Positions 1-7,418 of a stretch of DNA of 7,418 bases are shown in pieces; positions within the stretch are counted from its first letter, which is position 1, and each line of letters opens with the position of its first letter. A model generated the notes under the pieces. The model worked only from the letters and a program-made list of their open reading frames with translations. It searched no databases and was not told the origin of the DNA. The translations under genes were made by a program, and so were the position numbers. The DNA comes from an uncultured Ktedonobacteraceae bacterium (GTDB taxonomy: Bacteria; Chloroflexota; Ktedonobacteria; Ktedonobacterales; Ktedonobacteraceae). The DNA lies in NCBI GenBank assembly GCA_955652655.1, contig CATPCK010000003.1, positions 1-7,418 on the forward strand. The letters run 5' to 3'.

Positions 1-507
1 ATACTCTACTATGTGTTGGAGGATACGCTCCAGGCTCAGGCGGTACTGCTCAGGAAACCAGTAGGTAAAACGCTCTTCTGCCATCGCGGAAGCAATGTTG
101 ATAGAGGTAATAGCTTCTATTTCTTCCGGTGTGAGATACCTTCTCCCCACGGGAGGAACAACATCAAGCTGCTTGTCTAGCTTATGCCATAGCTTATCAA
201 GCGCGCAAGGAGAAAGGGGGATACACTTGGCGCGACTGATGAAAAGCGCGACCTGGCTGATGTCGCATCCCCAAAACCGTCTTCCTAAACGCAGAGCCTC
301 GATGCCGGTCGTTGCCGACCCAAGGAAAGGGTCGCCGACTAACTCATTGGGAGCAGAATAAGCATCGATAATGCGATGAACAAGTTGCGGGATGAATTTG
401 GCGGGATAGCGGTGATAGCCATGCGGCCCCCATAAAGTCTCTTCCCGTTTCAAATGTGCGAAGGTCCAATCTTCAATCACCACCGTCAGTTCCCCCTCCT
501 GCTGCAT
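1..507 (-). CDS. SAM-dependent DNA methyltransferase, N-terminal part (cut by left edge)
   Basis: The first 169 codons of a gene that continues past the left edge; no stop is present. The start is ATG at 507, preceded by an AGGG about six bases upstream. Seen in the protein: a HRYPAKFIPQL segment at residues 32-42, then a SAM-binding motif I GDPFLGSATTG at 58-68 and a motif II-like GCDIS at 80-84. The HxYPAKF segment followed by DPFxGSGTT is a pattern I know from DNA N4-cytosine/N6-adenine methyltransferases in which the SAM motif precedes the catalytic (S/D/N)PPY motif, so the catalytic motif is expected beyond the edge. Motif I reads GSAT where GSGT is usual. The target site and base cannot be told. 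It could be a lone methyltransferase or part of a restriction or other defence system; a link to the CRISPR genes is by neighbourhood only. Confidence 0.85.
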   Translation of the reverse strand, partial: MQQEGELTVVIEDWTFAHLKREETLWGPHGYHRYPAKFIPQLVHRIIDAYSAPNELVGDPFLGSATTGIEALRLGRRFWGCDISQVALFISRAKCIPLSPCALDKLWHKLDKQLDVVPPVGRRYLTPEEIEAITSINIASAMAEERFTYWFPEQYRLSLERILQHIVEY

Positions 508-558
508 GTTATCCCTGGAATATCTCTTTATGAGGGTTATACAATCTCTCGCAATAGC

Positions 559-587
559 AGTGTACCTGAGCGCAGGTGAATTGACAA
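559..587 (-). promoter_or_regulatory. Candidate sigma-70 promoter of the methyltransferase gene
   Basis: On the minus strand TTGTCA (582-587, five of six to TTGACA) is followed after 17 bases by TACACT (559-564, four of six to TATAAT). Transcription would begin near 552 and give a leader of about 45 bases before the ATG at 507. Spacing and position fit the gene well, but this is a match by eye. Confidence 0.5.
564..577. promoter_or_regulatory. Operator-like dyad inside the methyltransferase promoter
   Basis: ACCTG-AGCG-CAGGT is a perfect 5-bp inverted repeat with a 4-base centre. It sits in the spacer between the -35 and -10 boxes and touches the edge of the -10 box, where a bound protein would block RNA polymerase. 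Arms this short can occur by chance; the placement is what makes it notable. Confidence 0.35.
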
Positions 588-655
588 GTATAGAATAGCG
601 GATAGTGGAAATTAGTAAAGAGGTGATAGAAGCCAACCCTTCCAAATGTCAGCAG

Positions 656-1615
656 TTAAATAGGCCGCGCTTGCCCCAGTCCCATCGAGGTTTTGTAGCC
701 TATGCCGCAATAGAAAGCTAGTTGGGCTAAGAGCAGAAGTTGTTGGCGTACAGTTAAGGGTGCCTCCAGTGTCGTGGCCTCGTCTGGACCACGCAGGTGA
801 TAGGTACAGTTACCCACAAAGCCTGGTTGTAGATGGGTGGTAAATTTGACCTGGTGTGTTTTAAGTTCATAGTCCGCTATGATCATGCCGTCATCCTGGA
901 TGTACTGCTCGATACGATCTTTCTGCATGACATGAACAAGGTCGGGCGGAGCCATGTCCTCCCAACGCCTGGCCAGGCCTGGAAAGACGTATTGTGGTAA
1001 GGGCAATCGTGCATGGTGGGCACCGTAATCCTTGCTCCTGGCACTTGTGCGGTTGAAGGTCGTCAATGAAGCAAATTCCAGTTTCAGTGGCTCGACACGG
1101 CCTGATCTGAGGGTTTTTGCTTTCTCTACGAGGGTGGGTAGTGAGGCAAAGCCCGTCCAGCCGGTCGGATCATCGTTGTTGATGATGACTTCTTCGAGAG
1201 TAAAGCGTTGTTTGCCTATTTGTATAAAGGAAGGCTTATCGGCCCCCATTTCTGGGGTGTTAAAGTGCATCAAGGTGCTGTAAAACAGCGGGAATAGTTC
1301 GCCGAGCAGTAGAGTGATGCGTATTGTGTAGGTTTTGTCGGGATCTAAGGGTAGGTGTATATTGTCGCGCTCAGCATCCAACATGCGCTGTGCTGGCAGA
1401 TGAAATTGCAGGCTTGAGCATGTGAACAGCCTTCGCTTGTTGCCTTCGTGAAGGAATGTCCCTACGTCTGGCGCGTCATTCCTCAACCAGTGCAACAATG
1501 CGCCGTGAACCAGTTCGCCTGAGAAGGCCATGAGAGTGCCACGCTGCAGCGGGCGCAATTTTAAAAGGATAGCGTAGAGCTTGGCGGGAGCGGTGGAGGA
1601 GTATGGTGTGTTCAT
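656..1615 (-). CDS. cas6: CRISPR pre-crRNA endoribonuclease Cas6
   Basis: A 319-residue RAMP-fold endoribonuclease expected to cut repeat RNA into crRNAs for the neighbouring Cmr complex. The C-terminus carries the glycine-rich loop typical of Cas6, GIGYKTSMGLG at residues 304-314, preceded by the FVGNCTYHL strand (266-274) that the family usually has before it. A conserved-looking histidine in FSGELVHGALLHWL (His37, or His42) is a candidate for the catalytic histidine, which in Cas6 lies near the N-terminus. The frame stays open upstream to an ATG at 1696, but ATG 1615 is chosen: it has a GAAAGGAA ribosome site seven bases before it and the protein then starts just before the first strand (KLYAILLKLRP). 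It lies downstream of, and on the same strand as, the Csx3-like NTPase gene, separated by 321 bases, and is opposite in strand to the cmr genes. Length is on the long side for Cas6 and fits the type III-associated form. Confidence 0.9.
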   Translation of the reverse strand: MNTPYSSTAPAKLYAILLKLRPLQRGTLMAFSGELVHGALLHWLRNDAPDVGTFLHEGNKRRLFTCSSLQFHLPAQRMLDAERDNIHLPLDPDKTYTIRITLLLGELFPLFYSTLMHFNTPEMGADKPSFIQIGKQRFTLEEVIINNDDPTGWTGFASLPTLVEKAKTLRSGRVEPLKLEFASLTTFNRTSARSKDYGAHHARLPLPQYVFPGLARRWEDMAPPDLVHVMQKDRIEQYIQDDGMIIADYELKTHQVKFTTHLQPGFVGNCTYHLRGPDEATTLEAPLTVRQQLLLLAQLAFYCGIGYKTSMGLGQARPI

Positions 1616-1936
1616 GAAGCAATTCCTTTCACCTACCAAAAAACGTTGAGTGAACGTGGCGATAAAACTGATCTCGATAAAGAGGCCCACAGCCACCTCT
1701 CATGCTGCCAATGCTGTTACTGGACCGCCTGGCGACAAGAGACCAGGCAGGCGCCTGTGGCAAAGAAATCAGGAAATTTACCCGGTAACTGTAAGGGATG
1801 TAAGATTCTCTATTTATCACAATTTTCATCATTACCATATATAACGGTACACAAGGACACACTCGATTTACTAGCACTTTCTACCTATACTATAGACTTT
1901 TTCCCGAAAGAAGGGTATTCTGTTAGAAAAGCGCTT
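1616..1936 (-). other. Non-coding gap and likely leader of cas6
   Basis: A 321-base gap between two minus-strand genes. The half next to the NTPase gene (about 1790-1936) is visibly AT-rich, with TATAGTATAGG and TTATATATGG stretches on the minus strand that could hold a -10 box, but I find no well-spaced -35/-10 pair. A weak 5-bp hairpin (TAGAA-GCGCTT-TTCTA, minus strand, 1924-1939) begins at the NTPase stop codon; it has no T-run and is not a clear terminator. The half next to cas6 holds a GC-rich pairing-prone segment (1727-1762). Short open frames on both strands here have no recognisable product. No CRISPR repeat is seen. Confidence 0.6.
1727..1762. repeat. Overlapping inverted repeats in the cas6 leader
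   Basis: GCCTGG (1727-1732) pairs perfectly with CCAGGC (1743-1748) around a 10-base loop. CCAGGC can instead pair with GCCTG(T)GG (1754-1761, one bulge), and CAGGCGCCTG (1748-1757) is itself a perfect 10-bp palindrome. The alternative pairings exclude each other. In the cas6 transcript this would be about 110-150 bases upstream of the start codon. Confidence 0.4.
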
Positions 1937-3118
1937 CTATACTGAATGTTTGGGAATAGCGTCGCCAGGGTTATACCTCACTACGCGCGAGTATACTATG
2001 ATAGCCTTATTCTGTGGCGGATAGTAAGCAGCGATCCAGGCAACACCCAATTCCTTATAAAGACGTACTAATGCAGTCATTAGCCAGGATGGCATACTAC
2101 CATCGATGATAAGCCCGATATCTGTACGAACTGGCGGAAAAGGTAAAGGTTCTGGATGAAAGTACTCAAGATGCTTAGGCAGTATATTTATCGAAAGCAC
2201 TGTCACATACTGATAAGTATGAGTTTGAACAAGTACCTCTGAAAACTGAACATTACTGATTTCGAGGGGAACAGGCTGCATCCATCCAAACTGTTGGCGT
2301 GGGTTAAATTGATAAAATGGTTGTGGATCTGCATAGACCAGTAGCGCAGCGTAAAGCCAATGAGGTCCCACTCCGTACACTGACATTGGAGTATGTTCAG
2401 GAATCCTGGCTAGAAGAGGCGTAAGCATGTCAGTTTCCCACCTGGTTGTTGAGGGAGCAATAGTAGCTAACGCTTCATCAAGGTCTATTACTAACTTCGT
2501 TGGAGCCTTCTCAAAGAAGACGTTTTTTAGTTCTCTGGGAAAAGAAGAGTTGAACAGTGTAGCAATATGCTTAACAAGTGCATCGAAAAGCGGCCCTTTT
2601 GCTGCTGTAGTATCATTCCGTACTAGTCCAGTGAGTATTCCAGTCAAGATGGGAGTTTGAGAAGATATAGTGGAGGTACCTACAAACTGAGAGTATAGCT
2701 GAGCGAGTGGTGAGAGGCCGCTCTCCTCTATCAAACGTAACCATAGTTGAGTATAATCTTCTTTATCGGCGCGGAGGAGTAGCAGTGAATGGGTACACTG
2801 GCGCAGTATGCACGCTTGCGACTCTTTGGGGCGTCCACCTATATCGACAAGGAGAGGAAGACAGCGATGTTCCAAATCAAGGCAGATGCGTTTTACAAAA
2901 TCATCTGACCAGTCTCCTTTGACACGGATTTGACTGACCGTCTGTTCATCGCTTTCTTGTGACCAGTTGCCTTCACCATCGGGGCAGGCACGAATAGTAT
3001 GATGGGGAATACCCTGCTCACGTAATGCGTGTGTCAGGCTATAGAGCAAGACAGATTTACCTGCGTGAGGTGGCCCGCCGATTAATACAGCGGGCAAAGT
3101 GGGTACCTGGTTGACCAT
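1937..3118 (-). CDS. P-loop NTPase fused to two tandem Csx3-like domains
   Basis: A 393-residue protein. The N-terminal part is a P-loop NTPase: Walker A GGPPHAGKS at residues 14-22, a Walker B-like LLVDIGG at 89-95, and then a CTHSLLLLRADKED stretch (108-121). From memory this D-GG ... CTH pattern matches the AAA-like domain found joined to Csx3 in type III CRISPR loci. Csx3 (Crn3) is a ring nuclease that degrades cyclic tetra-adenylate. The second half seems to hold two Csx3-like units, at about 207-283 and 302-387: each has a G-x-x-P-x-W-L turn (GVGPHWL at 249-255; GSMPSWL at 340-346), then a helix and a strand ending in FNPR or YYPP, and the last unit ends with the Csx3-like YNPGDAI (382-388). 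The aspartate/arginine of the Csx3 YDPR-type motif reads N/R in the first and Y/P in the second, so catalysis is doubtful. The ATG at 3118 has AGGAGG ten bases upstream. It is divergent from the CARF-HTH gene; the NTPase assignment is firm and the tandem Csx3 reading moderate. Confidence 0.75.
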   Translation of the reverse strand: MVNQVPTLPAVLIGGPPHAGKSVLLYSLTHALREQGIPHHTIRACPDGEGNWSQESDEQTVSQIRVKGDWSDDFVKRICLDLEHRCLPLLVDIGGRPKESQACILRQCTHSLLLLRADKEDYTQLWLRLIEESGLSPLAQLYSQFVGTSTISSQTPILTGILTGLVRNDTTAAKGPLFDALVKHIATLFNSSFPRELKNVFFEKAPTKLVIDLDEALATIAPSTTRWETDMLTPLLARIPEHTPMSVYGVGPHWLYAALLVYADPQPFYQFNPRQQFGWMQPVPLEISNVQFSEVLVQTHTYQYVTVLSINILPKHLEYFHPEPLPFPPVRTDIGLIIDGSMPSWLMTALVRLYKELGVAWIAAYYPPQNKAIIVYSRVVRYNPGDAIPKHSV

Positions 3119-3168
3119 TGATTGATGTCCTCCTGTTTATTGATACTGAGTCAGATAGGAGCGTCCTC
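3119..3168. promoter_or_regulatory. Divergent control region between the NTPase and CARF-HTH genes
   Basis: Only 50 bases separate the two divergent start codons, so both ribosome sites and probably both promoters are packed here and into the gene starts. The minus-strand ribosome site AGGAGG lies at 3129-3134; the plus-strand site AGGAG lies at 3157-3161, seven bases before GTG 3169. A weak plus-strand promoter candidate is TTGATT (3118-3123), 18 bases, GATACT (3142-3147), which would give a very short leader. ATTGATTGATG at the left is a small tandem repeat of ATTG. No strong dyad is seen. Confidence 0.4.
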
Positions 3169-4047
3169 GTGCCGGAACATACACACATATTGCTGGCAAC
3201 CCTTGGAGGGCAGCCGCAGGTGGTTACGTTTACACTTGATCTCCTGCTGAGAGATGGTTTTCCTATAAGCGAAGTTTTTGTTATCCATCCGAAAGCATCA
3301 GATCCACGCTTACAACACTCGTTAGCCTGCCTGAGAGAACAGTTCATCGGTGACCGCTATCACATTGATGGACGTACCATCAATTGCCATTTTGATGCGC
3401 GAGTCCTGCGGCTGAATAACAATCCAATGGAAGATATTCTTGACGATGTTGGCGCTGTTGGTGCACACGAGACCATTTATCACCTTATTCGTGAACTGAA
3501 ACAACAACGTCAGTGTATTGTTCACCTTTCTGTCACAGGTGGCCGGCGTATCATGTCTTTGCTCGCCATCTCTGCCGCGCAACTCAACTTCAAACATACC
3601 GATCATATCTGGCACATCTATACCCCCAGGGAATTCAGGCAACGAGCTGATGAGGGGGCGACCATGCACGCCTCCCCCGAAGACGGTGTACGCCTTTTCA
3701 CAGTGCCTTTCGTTCCCTGGGGCAGCTATTTTCCAGGGCTACCACAGTCATCCGATAGCAGAAGCCAGATGGATCCTCAAGAAATCGAGAGCTGCACTCG
3801 CGTCATGATTGCACTGACAGAGAGCCAGAGAAAGACACTCCAGTCCTTTGCCAGGGGTCTCAACCGTAAGCAAGTGGCTGAAGAGCTACATATCTCACTC
3901 AAAACTGTTGATGCGCATAAAACTGTAATCTATCAGAAATGTTGTGAGGTATGGAATGTGCCCTCCAATGAGTCGATAACGTATCACTTCCTCAAGGAAA
4001 AGTTCGCCAGGTACTTCGACAGTGTTGAGTATACTACCCCGCGATAA
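3169..4047 (+). CDS. CARF-domain sensor fused to a LuxR-type HTH (putative cyclic-oligoadenylate-responsive regulator)
   Basis: A 292-residue protein. The N-terminus is a CARF (Rossmann-like) domain of the Csx1/NE0113 kind: strand 1 with ILLATLGGQPQVVT (residues 7-20), and the ligand-site loop SVTGGRRIMSLLA (121-133), close to the TGGRKxM pattern of that family with Lys replaced by Arg. CARF domains bind cyclic oligoadenylate made by Cas10. The C-terminus (216-266) is a LuxR/GerE-type helix-turn-helix: LTESQRKTLQSFARGLNRKQ then VAEELHISLKTVDAHKTVIYQK, with SLKTVDAHKTVIYQK as the recognition helix. A transcription factor governed by the type III signal is therefore the likely role. The frame is open back to a TTG at 3118, but GTG 3169 is chosen for its AGGAG site and because the CARF fold starts at once after it. 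Csa3 joins CARF to a winged HTH; a LuxR-type partner is a different build. The HTH and CARF calls are each fairly sure; DNA targets are unknown. Confidence 0.85.
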   Translation: MPEHTHILLATLGGQPQVVTFTLDLLLRDGFPISEVFVIHPKASDPRLQHSLACLREQFIGDRYHIDGRTINCHFDARVLRLNNNPMEDILDDVGAVGAHETIYHLIRELKQQRQCIVHLSVTGGRRIMSLLAISAAQLNFKHTDHIWHIYTPREFRQRADEGATMHASPEDGVRLFTVPFVPWGSYFPGLPQSSDSRSQMDPQEIESCTRVMIALTESQRKTLQSFARGLNRKQVAEELHISLKTVDAHKTVIYQKCCEVWNVPSNESITYHFLKEKFARYFDSVEYTTPR

Positions 4048-4061
4048 GAAATACATTGGAG

Positions 4062-4092
4062 GAAGTTCTATATTTTTGGGGTAGAAGTTCTA
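4062..4092. repeat. Two direct copies of GAAGTTCTA spaced 22 bp upstream of cas10
   Basis: GAAGTTCTA occurs at 4062-4070 and again at 4084-4092, a period of 22 bp, or about two turns of B-DNA, so a dimeric regulator could bind both copies on one face. The core GAAGTTC is a short GAA-N-TTC dyad. The pair lies between the CARF-HTH stop and the cas10 start, around a weak promoter candidate. Confidence 0.45.
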
Positions 4093-4104
4093 ATGCGCTT
4101 TAAT
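4076..4104 (+). promoter_or_regulatory. Weak promoter candidate for the cmr operon
   Basis: TTGGGG (4076-4081) is followed after 17 bases by TTTAAT (4099-4104, five of six to TATAAT). The -35 match is poor. If used, one GAAGTTCTA copy would lie just upstream of the -35 box and the other inside the spacer. Downstream, TGCTC-GAT-GAGCA (4118-4130) is a small dyad in the presumed leader. Read-through from the CARF-HTH gene is also possible, since no terminator is seen after 4047. Confidence 0.3.
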
Positions 4105-4174
4105 GGCTGTGATGTTATGCTCGATGAGCACCACTTGATGGTTGTTTTAGGAGAGAGAAAGGATTGTTGGGACG

Positions 4175-6100
4175 ATGGAATATCTTTTTATGGTCAGTAT
4201 TGGGCCTGTTCAAGACTTTATAGCGAGCGCACGGCGCACGCGTGATCTAGCGTTTGGTTCGTGGCTCCTAAGCGAACTTGCAAAGGCTGCTGCTCAGGAA
4301 ATCACCAAACCAAAGGAGAATATACTAATTTTCCCTGCACCACAAGACGTTAAGGAGCTTGATCCTAGAACTCAATTGAATGTCGCCAATAAAATTATCG
4401 CAGTTATCAATCAATCCCCTCAAGGAACGAAAGAAACAAAAGGAATGGGAGAGAAAGTACGCGAGGCGATTTATGAGCGGCTTAACACCATCAAAAACTG
4501 GGCATACACTAGCATGCAAGATTATGACGAACAGGTAGCTAAAGCTCAGGTTGATGATTTGGTAGAGTATAGCTGGGTTGCCCTACCATTTGATGGTACT
4601 AACTATGCAGAAACTCATAAGTCTCTGAAAGCACTAATGGCAGCACGCAAGAACACACGAAACTTTTCTAAGGTGACATGGAATAGCAATCAGCCTAAGT
4701 CGTCAATTGATGGACAGCTTGAGAGTGTCATACCAAAGGATAAATATCCAGACAGAAATGATTTAGAGGGAGTAAGGACAGAGAAAGTAAAATTCCTTTA
4801 TAAAAACTACGGTGCAGGTCCAGCAGAGCGATTATCAGGAGTAGATCTCCTCAAGCGCAAAGGTTCATTTCAATCGGCATCAGGGTTTCCCAGCACCTCT
4901 CACATGGCGGCAATTTCTTTTTTGCAACGACTAAAAGCTATGAATGTTGCTGAAAAGACAAAAATCCAGGAAAAGTGGAATGAGTATATCAAGGAAATTA
5001 AAAATATCCCAGGTTTGCATATTGAGGAAGTCCCAAAAAAGTACACAGCAGGGGTAGATGCTATTATTGGGGATTGCGATGGCTCACTACTTTTTGGAGA
5101 GCGGCTGGTTGACATGGTAGATACTGGCTATAACAAGGAGAGTATGGCCGCCAAACTTAAACCAGCACAGGAAGCATTGCAACGATTCTTCGATGGAGTC
5201 AAAGTACATCCCAATCCCTACTACGCTATTCTGCGTGCTGATGGTGATCGTATGGGTAGAGTAATTGATAATCAGGCAGAACAGGGAGAGAAACAACATC
5301 AGGCTTTATCAAAAGCTCTCAATACATTTGCTGGTAGCGTTCGTAAGATCGTGGAAGAAAAGTATCAGGGAGCGTTAGTCTATGCTGGAGGTGATGATGT
5401 GCTGGCTCTCATGCCCCTACATACTGTGCTTCAATGTGCAAAAGAGGTAGCAGACAATTTTCGCAAAGAACTGAATGAATTCAAGGATGACAAAGGCGAT
5501 TCACCTACACTGTCAGCCGGTATTGTCATCGTTCATCACCTATACTCCCTACAGGATGCGCTTAGACTCGCACGAGATGCTGAGGACAGGGCAAAAAAAG
5601 TTTCCGGTAAAGATGCTCTGGCAATCACAGTCAGTAAGCGAAGTGGTGACGACTACACGATTGCAGACAAATGGAACAACCTGTATAGCCATCTGGAACA
5701 TTTAATTGATTATTCTTATAGCGGCGCAATTCCAGAAGGAACGGCCTACGAGTTGCGAGACATGGCATTAAGACTTGCAGTGCCGGATGTTCATCCCGAT
5801 TACACGACTGTTCAAGAAGTAATACTTGCAGATGCAAAACGCATCCTGGAACGCAAGATGCGCTTTGCAGAACGAAATCAGAAAAAGAATAGCGAACAAA
5901 CGAAAAAAATATTAGTCTTGCTGCAAGATAGACTTGGCATTGCTCAGGAGCATGATGAGGATGAGTCCACCGAGACTGTCACAATAGATGTAGCTATCGA
6001 TCAATTCATCAACGAACTCATTATCGCCCAGACACTTGCTGATGTGAAAAAATTGACAGAACCAAAGAAGGAGCAGAGTAATGGAAATCTGGCTCATTGA
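4175..6100 (+). CDS. cmr2: Type III-B Cas10/Cmr2, cyclase subunit without HD domain
   Basis: The large Cas10 subunit of a Cmr complex, 641 residues. It opens with SIGPVQDFIASARRTRDLAF (residues 8-27), the hallmark of the Cmr2 palm-like region, and includes SGFPSTSHMAAISF (236-249), a first palm motif YYAILRADGDRMG (349-361) and the cyclase motif YAGGDDVLAL (403-412). The GGDD is intact, so it should turn ATP into cyclic oligoadenylate when the complex binds target RNA. The HD nuclease domain that precedes this region in full Cmr2 proteins (P. furiosus Cmr2 is roughly 870 residues) is absent, and with only two cysteines (301 and 421) no zinc ribbon can be formed. The C-terminal 100 residues are helical and charged. 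ATG 4175 has AAAGGA 11 bases upstream and AGGAG further up; the conserved motif begins at residue 8, so no longer start is needed. It overlaps cmr3 by 20 bases. Confidence 0.95.
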   Translation: MEYLFMVSIGPVQDFIASARRTRDLAFGSWLLSELAKAAAQEITKPKENILIFPAPQDVKELDPRTQLNVANKIIAVINQSPQGTKETKGMGEKVREAIYERLNTIKNWAYTSMQDYDEQVAKAQVDDLVEYSWVALPFDGTNYAETHKSLKALMAARKNTRNFSKVTWNSNQPKSSIDGQLESVIPKDKYPDRNDLEGVRTEKVKFLYKNYGAGPAERLSGVDLLKRKGSFQSASGFPSTSHMAAISFLQRLKAMNVAEKTKIQEKWNEYIKEIKNIPGLHIEEVPKKYTAGVDAIIGDCDGSLLFGERLVDMVDTGYNKESMAAKLKPAQEALQRFFDGVKVHPNPYYAILRADGDRMGRVIDNQAEQGEKQHQALSKALNTFAGSVRKIVEEKYQGALVYAGGDDVLALMPLHTVLQCAKEVADNFRKELNEFKDDKGDSPTLSAGIVIVHHLYSLQDALRLARDAEDRAKKVSGKDALAITVSKRSGDDYTIADKWNNLYSHLEHLIDYSYSGAIPEGTAYELRDMALRLAVPDVHPDYTTVQEVILADAKRILERKMRFAERNQKKNSEQTKKILVLLQDRLGIAQEHDEDESTETVTIDVAIDQFINELIIAQTLADVKKLTEPKKEQSNGNLAH

Positions 6101-7418
6101 ACCACATGACCCGCTGATTGTGCGCGATGGAAAACCATTTGGCCCTAATTCCGGAGCACGAGCAACAACACTTCCCTTCCCATTCCCTTCAACAACAACT
6201 GGAGGAATCCGTTCAAGAGCAGGCATGAGCAAGGATGGCATTTTCGACACTAACCAGATTTCACGGGTTAAGACTATCAAGGTACGTGGCCCGCTTTTGG
6301 TTCAACTATCAGAAGATGGAAATGGCATTACAGTGAATGAGTGGTTAGTTCCTGCTCCCGCTGATGCATTATTGTTTGAAACAAAACTATTATCAGATAA
6401 GCAATCTAGTAACGACAAAGAAGGTCTGATCAGGCAACTTATTCCAAGGAAAACACAACAATTTGCTAATGGTGCAGAAACTGACTTTGACTCCAAAGGT
6501 GAAGATGCACTGATGCTGGTAGGGCTACCTGAGAATGAGGACAACCTGGGCAAGCCGCACAAAAAACCCCCGCTCTACTGGTACTGGAATGTCTTTGAGA
6601 ACTGGTTACTCGATCCATCTCGCTACGACGGAGGAGTAGTAGCATTATCCAGATTAGGACATAAGGGGCCAGAACGTGAACGCCGTCTACATGTGAGTAT
6701 CGATGCTGAGAAACGGGCAGCTAAAGAAGGTGCGCTCTTTGAAACATCCGGCTTAGAGTTTACCCATGCGGGTAAAGGTCAGCAATGTCTCAGTGAGGCG
6801 CAAAGGTTAGCATTAGCTATTATAGTAGGCGAAGATAAAGATACACAGAATACGATACGTGGAGGCATTACAGGTTTTGCCGGTGAACGCCGCATTGTAA
6901 GCTGGCGAAAAAGTAATAGTACGCTTCCAACCTGTAATTTAGACTTAAAAGAGGCGATTAAGGCGCAAAAAGCATGTCGTGTATTTCTTCTCACACCAGC
7001 CTACTTCAAAGAGGGATATCGTCCAACATGGTTGCTTGAGCCAAAACATGGAGTAAAATCAAAATTAGAAGCCATAGCTATACAGCGCCCCCAGGTCGTC
7101 TCCGGTTGGAGACTGGAACATCCACCAGGACCGAAGCCAACGCGTCGCCTTGCCCCCTCTGGAACAGTTCTTTTCCTCACACTTGAGGGGACACCCGAAG
7201 CTATTGAAACATGGGTTGACAACATCTGGATGCATTGTATAAGCGATGACGAGGATAATAAAGAAAATAGTGATAATCCTGAGCAATACCGCAATGATGG
7301 TTTTGGTCTGGCAGTAGTAGGAACATGGCCTTCTGAATCAGAAGAGATACAGGAAGGACAGGAATCATGAGAAAACAACCAGAGATTTCTCCACAAAATG
7401 TCACGGTCACACCACAGA

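Overview
The window holds the first part of a type III-B (Cmr) CRISPR-Cas locus, with signalling accessory genes on one side and the edge of a DNA methyltransferase gene at the left end. The base composition is moderate. The protein types (a Cas10/Cmr2 without an HD domain, Cmr3, a stand-alone Cas6, a Csx3-type NTPase fusion and a CARF protein with a LuxR-type helix-turn-helix) suggest a bacterium, possibly a Chloroflexota such as a ktedonobacterium. That assignment is inference from protein style, not from a marker gene.

Layout from left to right. Bases 1-507 (minus strand) are the N-terminal 169 codons of a SAM-dependent DNA methyltransferase that runs off the left edge; a recognisable promoter with a dyad symmetry between its -35 and -10 boxes lies at about 559-587. 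Bases 656-1615 (minus) are cas6, the pre-crRNA endoribonuclease. Bases 1616-1936 are a non-coding leader of cas6 with a small GC-rich pairing-prone segment and an AT-rich part. Bases 1937-3118 (minus) encode a P-loop NTPase whose C-terminal half looks like two tandem Csx3-like units. Only 50 bp away and divergent, bases 3169-4047 (plus) encode a CARF domain joined to a LuxR/GerE-type DNA-binding domain. After a 127-bp spacer carrying a 9-bp direct repeat with a 22-bp period, the plus-strand effector operon begins: cas10/cmr2 (4175-6100), cmr3 (6081-7370, overlapping by 20 bp), and the first 17 codons of a further gene (from 7367, ATGA overlap) cut by the right edge.

How the genes may work together (inference). 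Cas6 matures crRNAs and the Cmr complex binds target RNA. The Cas10 palm domain (GGDD intact) would make cyclic oligoadenylate, but the subunit has no HD nuclease domain, so signalling is its only catalytic output that can be seen. The two accessory proteins in the window are a CARF-HTH that should read cyclic oligoadenylate and act on transcription, and a Csx3-like NTPase that may bind or degrade the messenger, though its Csx3 active-site positions look altered. No nuclease-type effector (HEPN, PD-(D/E)XK, NucC) is visible in this window. The most interesting possibility is a type III locus whose signal is read out as gene regulation, with the CARF-HTH controlling the divergent promoter and perhaps the cmr operon. 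No CRISPR array, tRNA, rRNA or mobile element is seen.
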